In this document: positions 34,255 through 39,867 of the stretch, piece by piece
Numbering within the stretch: position 1 is the stretch's first letter
Layout of the letters: every line of letters starts with the position of its first letter
Assembly: GCF_001020985.1 (NCBI RefSeq)
Contig: NZ_CP011543.1
Coordinates: 1 to 39,867, forward strand
DNA from: Corynebacterium mustelae
GTDB lineage: Bacteria; Actinomycetota; Actinomycetes; Mycobacteriales; Mycobacteriaceae
Length of the DNA: 39,867 nt
Reading direction: 5' to 3'
Position numbers and translations under genes: made by a program
Notes under the pieces: model-generated
The model's database searches: none
Told to the model about the DNA's origin: nothing
Seen by the model: only the letters and a program-made list of their open reading frames with translations

Positions 34255-34893
34255 ATGATTGTTGTAATTGGCAACCAAAAAGGCGGAGTTGGCAAATCCA
34301 CTCTCACCGTCAATCTGGCAACGGCATGGCAATCACAGGGAAAACATGTCGTTATCGTTGAAGCGGATCCAAGTGTTTTTACGGTATCAAGATGGTCAGA
34401 TGACCGGGAAGAGGCAGGGCTTACGCCAATCCTGACAATAAAAAAGACAGGGCGACTTGCTGAAGCTCTCCGGAATCTCAACGATCAATACGACATGGTC
34501 ATTGTCGACCTGCCAGGCAAAGATTCCCCTGAAATGCGAAGCGCTCTTATCGTCGCGGACGTATTCCTCCTGCCAACACAACCATCGCAGGCAGACATTG
34601 ATGCCACTATTGATCTGAAAACATCTGTGCTAGCCGATTATATTGACATTAACCCGGCAATGAAAGTACTCGTTGTTCTCAATAGAGCCGCAACGCATGC
34701 ATGGAACACCGAGAGCACAGAAGCCAGAGACGTCCTACAGGATGACTTTGATGCCATCTTGCACACCGTTATCCATGAACGTAAAGCCTACCGCTCTACC
34801 CTTAGCACCGGTTCAGGTGTAATAGAAGGCGACGACAAAAAAGCCGCAACAGAAATAACTGACCTTGCACATGAAATCATTTCATCAACATAA
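34255..34893 (+). CDS. ParA-family partition ATPase (locus 2)
   Basis: 212 residues from ATG 34255 with AGGAGG upstream; the longer frame from 34207 has no such site. NQKGGVGKSTLTVNLA is the deviant Walker A, EADPSVFTVSRWSDD follows it, and MVIVDLPGKDS is the Walker B/switch region. It differs clearly from ParA of locus 1. It heads a gene row with a small basic protein and an internally duplicated protein. The plasmid therefore has two ParA loci. Confidence 0.9.
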   Translation: MIVVIGNQKGGVGKSTLTVNLATAWQSQGKHVVIVEADPSVFTVSRWSDDREEAGLTPILTIKKTGRLAEALRNLNDQYDMVIVDLPGKDSPEMRSALIVADVFLLPTQPSQADIDATIDLKTSVLADYIDINPAMKVLVVLNRAATHAWNTESTEARDVLQDDFDAILHTVIHERKAYRSTLSTGSGVIEGDDKKAATEITDLAHEIISST

Positions 34894-34905
34894 GGAAATA
34901 CAACC

Positions 34906-35187
34906 ATGGCAATCAAAGCACGCAAAAAAGCCCCCACAAACGACATCGAAGCAGACTTGATGGCAAAAGCAGAAGCTACCCCTATAAGCCGTACCGTCGA
35001 AGAACGCATCGCAACACGCGCGGAAGGACGCTACTTCACACTACTAACATACCGAGGAACAGAGGAACAAAAAGACCTCATCGATTTCGCCGCCGCGACA
35101 GAACGAATGAGCATACAAAAACTTCTCGAAGGAATCATCATGCCCTACCTGGAAGAAAAATACGGCGAAAACTTCGACAACCAATAA
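34906..35187 (+). CDS. Small partner of ParA locus 2, probable centromere-binding protein
   Basis: 93 residues. A basic N-terminus (MAIKARKKAPTNDIEAD) is followed by ISRTVEERIATRAEGRYFTL and a C-terminal helical pair (EEQKDLIDFAAATERMSIQKL, LEGIIMPYLEEKYG), compatible with a ribbon-helix-helix or similar dimer. AAGGAAA upstream of the ATG. Size, charge and position directly after parA fit a ParB/ParG-like partner. Family not recognised. Confidence 0.7.
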   Translation: MAIKARKKAPTNDIEADLMAKAEATPISRTVEERIATRAEGRYFTLLTYRGTEEQKDLIDFAAATERMSIQKLLEGIIMPYLEEKYGENFDNQ

Positions 35188-35212
35188 CCTCCACACCTAA
35201 AAGGAACACATC

Positions 35213-35845
35213 ATGGACACCTTCGACTACACACTCTTCGACGTCACCAAAGAAGCCGGCAGTCATCTCGGCGCCATCTACACACACCTATCTGTCACCG
35301 CACCCACCAAACCAGAAAGCAGCTGGTGGCGGATGAAGGCATGGGCAATGAAAAGTTTTCCCACTTCCATGCATTTCACCCACCGTGATGAAATGAAACG
35401 CGCCATCGCGCTCATCAACACAGAAATCGAGTTCCTCAACACCACATACGGCGAACAATTGGACCTTCTCCGACAAAAAGAAAATGCCGACAAACTTCAG
35501 AAAATCCAGGACACCAAAGATCTGCCATTCGAATATGAAGGAATCAGATTAGACCCAGAACTTAAAAACAAGGTTTACGAAACCGCCCGCAACCTTAGAA
35601 CCCTCTACACACACCTCGCCGTCAGCTCTCCTACAACAGTTGAAGAACACTGGTGGATGCTGAAACTCTCCGAAATGGCACACTTCCCCATCAACATTGG
35701 ACTTCGATCCGAAGAAATCATGACTGCCCTCATCACAATGATGCAAACTGAAGACAACTTCCTAACCACTACATACCACGATCAACTTGCAGCACTAGAC
35801 AACAGTATTGTGGCCAGCCTCGCCACCCAACGGCGCAATACATAA
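35213..35845 (+). CDS. Internally duplicated protein upstream of the zeta toxin
   Basis: 210 residues made of two related ~75-residue halves (about 12-86 and 121-195). Each has a helix with YTHLSVTAPT / YTHLAVSSPT, then a WW pair (SSWWRMK / EHWWMLK), then FP and a C-terminal helix ending LNTTYGEQLDLL / LTTTYHDQLAAL. I do not recognise the family. It ends just before a strong terminator, and the zeta toxin follows. A role as the zeta inhibitor or immunity protein is possible, but it may instead belong to the partition operon. Confidence 0.75.
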   Translation: MDTFDYTLFDVTKEAGSHLGAIYTHLSVTAPTKPESSWWRMKAWAMKSFPTSMHFTHRDEMKRAIALINTEIEFLNTTYGEQLDLLRQKENADKLQKIQDTKDLPFEYEGIRLDPELKNKVYETARNLRTLYTHLAVSSPTTVEEHWWMLKLSEMAHFPINIGLRSEEIMTALITMMQTEDNFLTTTYHDQLAALDNSIVASLATQRRNT

Positions 35846-35850
35846 ACCAC

Positions 35851-35884
35851 AGCACCCTTTTGCAAACATTGTAAAAAGGGTGCT
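35851..35884 (+). terminator. Strong intrinsic terminator before the zeta gene
   Basis: AGCACCCTTTT pairs with AAAAAGGGTGCT around an 11-base loop, followed by TCATTCTACTTT. It separates the parA-2 operon from the zeta gene, which must then have its own promoter. Confidence 0.75.
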
Positions 35885-35914
35885 TCATTCTACTTTGCAA
35901 GTTAGGCTAAAACC

Positions 35915-36949
35915 ATGTTGACCGCTAAAGACTTCCTGGTCTCTCAAAAAGACAAAGAGGACATTCTCCAGGATTATTTCGAGGAGAAACTAGACTTGGT
36001 TTCCCCAAACGAAAACCCTCAAGTCTTTTTCATTGGTGGCCAACCTGCAGCAGGGAAAAGCCAACTTATCGAACGGATCCAAGAAGACTTCGATGGTGCT
36101 TTCGTTATCGACTCAGACGAACTTCGTCAACGCCACCCACAAATCAACGAAATTATTAACCACGACCCCCTCCGCATGGACGTGCTCAGCAACGAACCTG
36201 TTGGATACTGGTTTAAAACATGCATCGACGAAGCCAAAAAGCGCCGCTGCAACATCATCATTGAAAATAGTTTCACCCAATCACAAGTCCTCATCGATGA
36301 AGCCCACCGCTTCCTCAACGACAACTATCACGTCTCCTTTTTCGCCATCGCAACCCCTGAAGAAATCTCCCGACTCGGCATTATCGGCAGATACAAAAAC
36401 GCCGTCGAACAAAACCGACTCCCACGCTGGACCACCAGCGCCTCCCACGACAATGCCTACAACAAAATGTCAGGAGTCATCACCGAGATCCTAAACTCAC
36501 CTATCACCGATACGGTGCATATCACATCCCGTGACCAAACCCTCACCCACCGCATTACCAACCCTAACGAAGTCGAAACCACCGTCACCCACATCCGTCA
36601 CCAAACCCTCACCAACCACCCCCTCGACACCTGGGCACAAACCTACGCCGAATGCATCACCTTCATGCACGACCACAACCTCATCACCAACTACACCCAA
36701 CCACTCCTCACCCAACTCCACCACGACGCAGAAAAACTCCTCCCCACAACCCAACTCCCCCACGAACACACCCAACTCGCAAACACCCTCCACACAATCA
36801 ACAACCCCTACCCCCTCAACACATCACTACTAGAAAACCCCCACCACATAACCCAGCCAGCCACACAAAACGAAAACACAATCACACACGAAAACCACAA
36901 CAACCCCACCCAAGAACTCACTACCCCCACAACCGACATGGAACTCTAG
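35915..36949 (+). CDS. Zeta-family toxin kinase with C-terminal extension
   Basis: 344 residues. The zeta/PezT core is complete: Walker A GGQPAAGKS (about 42-50), FVIDSDELRQRHP, the substrate-region segment NIIIENSFTQ, and GRYKNAVEQNRLPRWTTSASHD. Zeta toxins phosphorylate UDP-GlcNAc and block cell-wall synthesis. After ~190 residues comes a His/Thr/Asn-rich extension with NTSLLENP (36 residues between N and the stop), ending TTDMEL, as in the relaxase tail. No epsilon-type antitoxin is adjacent. No ribosome binding site is visible before the ATG. Confidence 0.88.
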   Translation: MLTAKDFLVSQKDKEDILQDYFEEKLDLVSPNENPQVFFIGGQPAAGKSQLIERIQEDFDGAFVIDSDELRQRHPQINEIINHDPLRMDVLSNEPVGYWFKTCIDEAKKRRCNIIIENSFTQSQVLIDEAHRFLNDNYHVSFFAIATPEEISRLGIIGRYKNAVEQNRLPRWTTSASHDNAYNKMSGVITEILNSPITDTVHITSRDQTLTHRITNPNEVETTVTHIRHQTLTNHPLDTWAQTYAECITFMHDHNLITNYTQPLLTQLHHDAEKLLPTTQLPHEHTQLANTLHTINNPYPLNTSLLENPHHITQPATQNENTITHENHNNPTQELTTPTTDMEL

Positions 36950-37095
36950 CATTCACTAGAAAACAATATGAAATGATATGCTTGCATAGCGCGCAATATG
37001 TCGCGCAAGCAAAATGGCCCATAGGAACAAACCACCCTACAGAGCATTTTTTGATTTTCGGGCAACCTATAAAATTAGGTGCTACCAAATCATGG

Positions 37096-37398
37096 CTAGC
37101 TTTGGGAACTACAGTGAACTGTGGAACCAGAAGCATAAGAAGACAAGGCTGGATGAACTGCAAGCGAAGCTTTTATATATTCCGTAATGCCTTCAACGGT
37201 GGAATGTGGGGCAAACGTATTAGGATCAATGGTTTTGCTAACACGGTCGTAAGCGACCCCCATAGTGTCCGCCCATACTCCCTTATAGCACTCTTCGTTC
37301 CATGCTTGCCCTTGCGCTGATGCTGGCGGGGCCATCACCCCAGCTAGCGCCAATGCAATAATAGCTACCGTGGTTGCTTTCTTGGTGAAATTTTCCAT
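37096..37398 (-). CDS. Small secreted protein
   Basis: 100 residues from ATG 37398, with AAGGGGA upstream. The longer frame to 37491 lacks a ribosome binding site. A clear signal peptide is cleaved near PASAQG. The mature part of ~70 residues has two cysteines (about residues 37 and 96) that could form a disulphide. No family recognised. Confidence 0.72.
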   Translation of the reverse strand: MENFTKKATTVAIIALALAGVMAPPASAQGQAWNEECYKGVWADTMGVAYDRVSKTIDPNTFAPHSTVEGITEYIKASLAVHPALSSYASGSTVHCSSQS

Positions 37399-37555
37399 AT
37401 TTCCCCTTAATCTTCCGGACAATAACCAAATCCTATGGTAGCAAAACGCGAAATCCCTACACGGTAGATAGGGATTTTCCCGCAACATCATCCCAACAGT
37501 CTCAAAAAGGGGCGGAGACTTATTTTTAGTTGCTGGGGTTGTGTTGTGGGAAATA

Positions 37556-37670
37556 TGGCGGTAGCATTGTGTTCACGGAGCATGCCTCTACTGGGAACCT
37601 GGTATTCCCTGCGGCGTATGTCTCGGCCCCCTGACTTGGCTACGGCAGACGGGGGCTGTTCAGTTTTAGG
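37556..37670. repeat. Double-hairpin repeat, copy Rc
   Basis: Tandem with Rd, 148 bp apart start to start, same orientation. Stems GGGAA...TTCCC and GGCCCCC (37625-37631) with GGGGGCT (37651-37657). It ends TGTTCAGTTTTAGG, lacking the CT present in the other copies. Confidence 0.75.
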
Positions 37671-37703
37671 TGGGGTTGCAAGAAAAGCTAGTCGTCGTTA
37701 TAA

Positions 37704-37807
37704 TGGCGGGCATGGAGCATACCTCTACGGGGAACTTAGTATTCCCTGCGGCGTATGTCTCGACCCCCTGAGTGCTGCGGCCGATGGGGGTTGTTCAGTT
37801 TTCTAGG
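37704..37807. repeat. Double-hairpin repeat, copy Rd
   Basis: Stem two is GACCCCC (37762-37768) with GGGGGTT (37786-37792). Compared with the other copies, a G-C pair has become A-T through changes on both sides, which supports a conserved structure. The end of the repeat encodes the LEN-stop of the DUF3800-like gene. Confidence 0.78.
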
Positions 37808-38634
37808 TCGCTTTCTTGGTTTTTCTCCTGCGTTATTTGAACATTTGATATGTCTTGTGCGTCATGATTTTGTGCAGCAGGTGTCGGTTGATCGTAGTGG
37901 AATGTTAAATCCCCCTCCTCTAATAACTCAAGGTTGATACCTAGAGTTTCTTGGGTTTTGATGGTCTTGAGTTCCTCTTTGAGAATGGTTACGGTCGTAT
38001 TCTGCGCAAGATAGCTTTCAAAAAACGTACTGGTGTCGTCGGTGTGGGTGATGGTACGTCGGTAGGTCATTGCAACAAGGTCGGGAAGCCATAGGAGTTT
38101 TTCATCTGTTGGTGACACCCACACGGTTCGTGTTTGGTCGGATAGCACTTTGGTTTTACGTAGCTTTTTTATGAGTGCTTGGTCGGCATTGTTGTCTTTG
38201 TTATGCTGTCGTTTTTCGAAGATGATAGCGCGGGTGTTGGTATCAAGTTCCCTGATTAGTGCTGTGAGACATTGTTGCCGCGCATGCTCTGTATCATCTC
38301 CTGGCCCAAGTCGGGTTTTGACTACTAAAAGGTGCTTATCTTCCCATTGGTGGCATTGATCAAGCAGGGCGTGAACGGTGTGTGTCCCGTCAGTGGTTTG
38401 CAAAGCCTCGGTAGTATGAAAATGATTGTGTCCAACGATTTCCTGAAGCCGGATACGCGTGCCCTCTAGAGTGTCTTTTGTAAGCACTGAACCAGCAATA
38501 ATGTAGTAGCCATCTTTGTCTGATTGTTTCGCAGGCTCACGATAACTTTCATCCAGGAAGAGGACTTGTTGATAGTCTGCAAGGTTCGCATAAAGGTTGC
38601 TAAGCACAGGATGGCGTATAGGCATGTCTAACAC
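37795..38634 (-). CDS. DUF3800-like protein, copy 2
   Basis: 279 residues from GTG 38634 (GAGGT upstream); ATG 38625 is the alternative. Same FLDESYRE core and LLWLPDLVAMTYRR segment as copy 1. DNA is nearly identical to copy 1 over about 38166-38557. The N-terminal ~25 residues and the last ~80 differ. The tail has NLELLEEGD (39 residues between the second E and the stop), a variant of the SLLEN motif, then an acidic end ESDLEN. Two double-hairpin repeats lie at and beyond its 3' end, and array A4 lies upstream. Confidence 0.65.
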   Translation of the reverse strand: MLDMPIRHPVLSNLYANLADYQQVLFLDESYREPAKQSDKDGYYIIAGSVLTKDTLEGTRIRLQEIVGHNHFHTTEALQTTDGTHTVHALLDQCHQWEDKHLLVVKTRLGPGDDTEHARQQCLTALIRELDTNTRAIIFEKRQHNKDNNADQALIKKLRKTKVLSDQTRTVWVSPTDEKLLWLPDLVAMTYRRTITHTDDTSTFFESYLAQNTTVTILKEELKTIKTQETLGINLELLEEGDLTFHYDQPTPAAQNHDAQDISNVQITQEKNQESDLEN

Positions 38635-38730
38635 ATTACCTCACCTGATACTTATGCCTGTTGTTTTAATAAGCCCTACCCGCAACCCTCGCTACCTATG
38701 TTTTATGGCTCCTGCCAGCATAAATACAGT
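38635..38730 (-). promoter_or_regulatory. Promoter-like leader of DUF3800 copy 2, shared with copy 1 and parA locus 2
   Basis: Reading from the array to the gene: ACTGTATTTATGCTGG, ATAAAACATAGGT and GGGCTTATTAAAACAAC. Close matches lie at 3659-3764 (minus strand) and 34040-34110 (plus strand). TTTATG and CATAGGT are 17-18 bases apart and may be the -35 and -10 regions. Confidence 0.5.
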
Positions 38731-38828
38731 AAGATGTTATAATATTAAAACTATATAACGCTATAATGTTTTAACTGTAAAACGTTGTAATGTTACAACA
38801 TACTAACGCTACAATGTTTTAGTATTAT
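38731..38828. repeat. AT-rich array, copy A4
   Basis: Words such as ATATAACGCTATAATG, AAAACGTTGTAATG and CAACATACTAACGC. The last is shared with A3 (CAACATACTAACG) and, with two changes, with A1. Upstream of DUF3800 copy 2. Confidence 0.6.
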
Positions 38829-38978
38829 GTAGTAGTTGATGCTTCTAGTGTGTGGATTGATTTGCGATCGCGAGATCTCGCAATACTTGGCTGGCGTGAC
38901 TATGTTGCAAGCGTCTGTATTTTTGAGGGTGTTGGTTTAAGGTGGGTAGCATTAAAGCAAAAAGGAAGAGGAACTGAT

Positions 38979-39161
38979 ATGGCGGTTGTGATTGCTTTAT
39001 TGCTTTGTGGGGCGATTGGTTTATTTGCATACGGATTCATAGAGCCACCTAAGTCTGCCCTCAAGCTCCTGATGCTTTTCGTTGGTAGCGCTACATTGTT
39101 CGCGCTGGCTTTTTTCTTAGCTTTCTTTGACGTGTCGGCTATTTACGGGCTCATTAGTTAG
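38979..39161 (+). CDS. Small membrane protein
   Basis: 60 residues from ATG 38979, with GGAAGAGG seven bases upstream. Two hydrophobic helices (AVVIALLLCGAIGLFAYGF and LLMLFVGSATLFALAFFLAF) are joined by a short EPPKSALK loop. No family recognised; location in the membrane is clear. Confidence 0.65.
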   Translation: MAVVIALLLCGAIGLFAYGFIEPPKSALKLLMLFVGSATLFALAFFLAFFDVSAIYGLIS

Positions 39162-39167
39162 GGTTCG

Positions 39168-39275
39168 TTATTTTTGTTTCGGTTCCGGCTGTCCTGCTTG
39201 GTCATGATAGTTGCAATAGGGTACACCCAACTGCAACAAAAGAAAAACAATCCAAAACACAAACAAACAAGACAT
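39168..39275 (-). CDS. Possible 35-residue membrane peptide
   Basis: ATG 39275 has GGAGAC seven bases upstream. The peptide is one hydrophobic helix (CLFVFWIVFLLLQLG) and a short polar tail (ends PEPKQK). It converges with the preceding membrane protein. Supported only by its ribosome binding site and composition. Confidence 0.35.
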   Translation of the reverse strand: MSCLFVFWIVFLLLQLGVPYCNYHDQAGQPEPKQK

Positions 39276-39303
39276 AAAAGTCTCCAGACGCGCAAAACTA
39301 GTA

Positions 39304-39337
39304 ATGTTGCAATTAATTAATAACCCTAATGCAACAT
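39304..39337. promoter_or_regulatory. Inverted repeat upstream of the recombinase gene
   Basis: ATGTTGCA and TGCAACAT flank 18 AT-rich bases, ending 21 bp before ATG 39359. A looser pair (GTTGCA/TGCAAC) occurs near 39216-39237. Likely operator for the recombinase gene, or part of its recombination site. Confidence 0.5.
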
Positions 39338-39358
39338 TTTGGAAAGGTGAGGATCGGT

Positions 39359-39867
39359 ATGGCAGAAAGACTGGGTACATACATTGATGACGTTGGACGT
39401 CCCTCACGCAAAGTCCTCATCATCCGCATGGGTAAAACTCATGTACGTATACGAATGGAAACAGGATCAGGAAAATTCCAACAGGAAGAAACTCGTGTCC
39501 CGAAAGAAAAAATCCTCGACGATGGGGGTGCAGCATACGAGGCATGGGCACGTAATCCGAGGCTTGCAACCTACATTGGCCTTGATGGGTACCCCATAGC
39601 CCTTATCGAAATAAAACGTGCATACAAGAGCGTCTATAAAGTGCGCTTTCTTCGGCGTGATGGCTGGTCATTACAAATCGAAGATGTTAGCCCTAAGGAT
39701 GTTATATGGGACAGTGGGCTCGGCTGGAAAAATTTGGGCTCTAAGCGGCAAGAGGAAATATGGCAACAACATGAAAGAATGCGAAACGAACAAGCCCTTG
39801 ATTCTCCAGGGATAAAGATAAACCAATCAAACAGTGCTGGGCTAAAAATTTCCTATATCCGTGTATC
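39359..39867 (+). CDS. N-terminal extension and catalytic start of the serine recombinase (continues at 1..544)
   Basis: ATG 39359 has GGAAAGGTGAGG upstream. 169 codons run open to the edge. The first ~160 residues (MAERLGTYIDDVGRPSRK, later AYEAWARNPRLATYIGLDG and GWSLQIEDVSPKDVIWD) are not part of any recombinase domain that I know. The frame then reads LKISYIRVS, the start of the serine recombinase catalytic domain, and continues in frame at base 2. A separate start at the internal ATG 39779 is possible, but its upstream region is a poor ribosome site. Either this is a fusion or two genes share one frame without a stop. Confidence 0.8.
   Translation, partial: MAERLGTYIDDVGRPSRKVLIIRMGKTHVRIRMETGSGKFQQEETRVPKEKILDDGGAAYEAWARNPRLATYIGLDGYPIALIEIKRAYKSVYKVRFLRRDGWSLQIEDVSPKDVIWDSGLGWKNLGSKRQEEIWQQHERMRNEQALDSPGIKINQSNSAGLKISYIRV

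Noticed and set aside
37556..37807. Type III toxin-antitoxin RNA repeats
   Set aside because: The repeats lie downstream of the gene rather than upstream, and the protein does not resemble ToxN/AbiQ.

Overview
The window reads as one complete circular conjugative plasmid of 39,867 bp from an actinomycete, most likely Corynebacterium or a close mycolic-acid relative. The host assignment rests on the actinobacterial type IV secretion genes (SCO6880-like, DUF4913, DUF6668-like, MobF relaxase), a cutinase-family protein inside the transfer operon, and a type I-E CRISPR repeat of the kind seen in corynebacteria. Closure is visible directly. The ORF that runs off the right edge continues in frame into the ORF entering at base 1, and together they encode a serine recombinase whose catalytic-serine codon spans the junction.

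Layout. 39359->544: serine recombinase with an unusual N-terminal extension. 826-2680: a first VirD4-like coupling ATPase. 2834-3658: a DUF3800-like protein. 3876-4717: ParA plus a ribbon-helix-helix partner. 5072-5906: an HTH protein and a frameshifted HNH nuclease. 6097-9705: MobF relaxase-helicase. 9757-29057 (minus strand): one long transfer operon. It opens with two HTH regulators, then secreted and VirB8-like proteins, a cutinase, an inactive ParA-like protein, two pilin-sized proteins, lipoproteins, VirB6, SCO6880, VirB4, a dual-domain peptidoglycan hydrolase and VirD4, and ends in a VbhA/Fic toxin pair. 29201-31200: XRE regulator, a two-spacer orphan CRISPR, RepA, six iterons and a DnaA box. 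31488-33286: an Eco29kI-type restriction-modification pair (predicted CCGCGG). 33291-33955: broken IS3 remnant. 34255-36949: second ParA locus, an internally duplicated protein and a zeta toxin. 37096-39275: small secreted and membrane proteins and a second DUF3800-like gene.

The most interesting signal is a shared C-terminal module. The relaxase, the Fic toxin, the zeta toxin and both DUF3800-like proteins carry SLLEN or a close variant (SLLEH, ELLEE) 36 to 40 residues from the stop, followed by a polar, acidic tail. These proteins are otherwise unrelated, and the relaxase is the obligate substrate of a conjugative secretion system. I infer that this is a secretion signal and that the plasmid may inject toxins along with its DNA.

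A second theme is dispersed control DNA. Four homologous AT-rich arrays of TAACGTT-like words lie next to the partition genes, both DUF3800 genes and the recombinase. Three of the neighbouring genes also share a promoter-like leader. Four copies of a ~105-bp double-hairpin repeat lie at or near the 3' ends of the DUF3800 genes.
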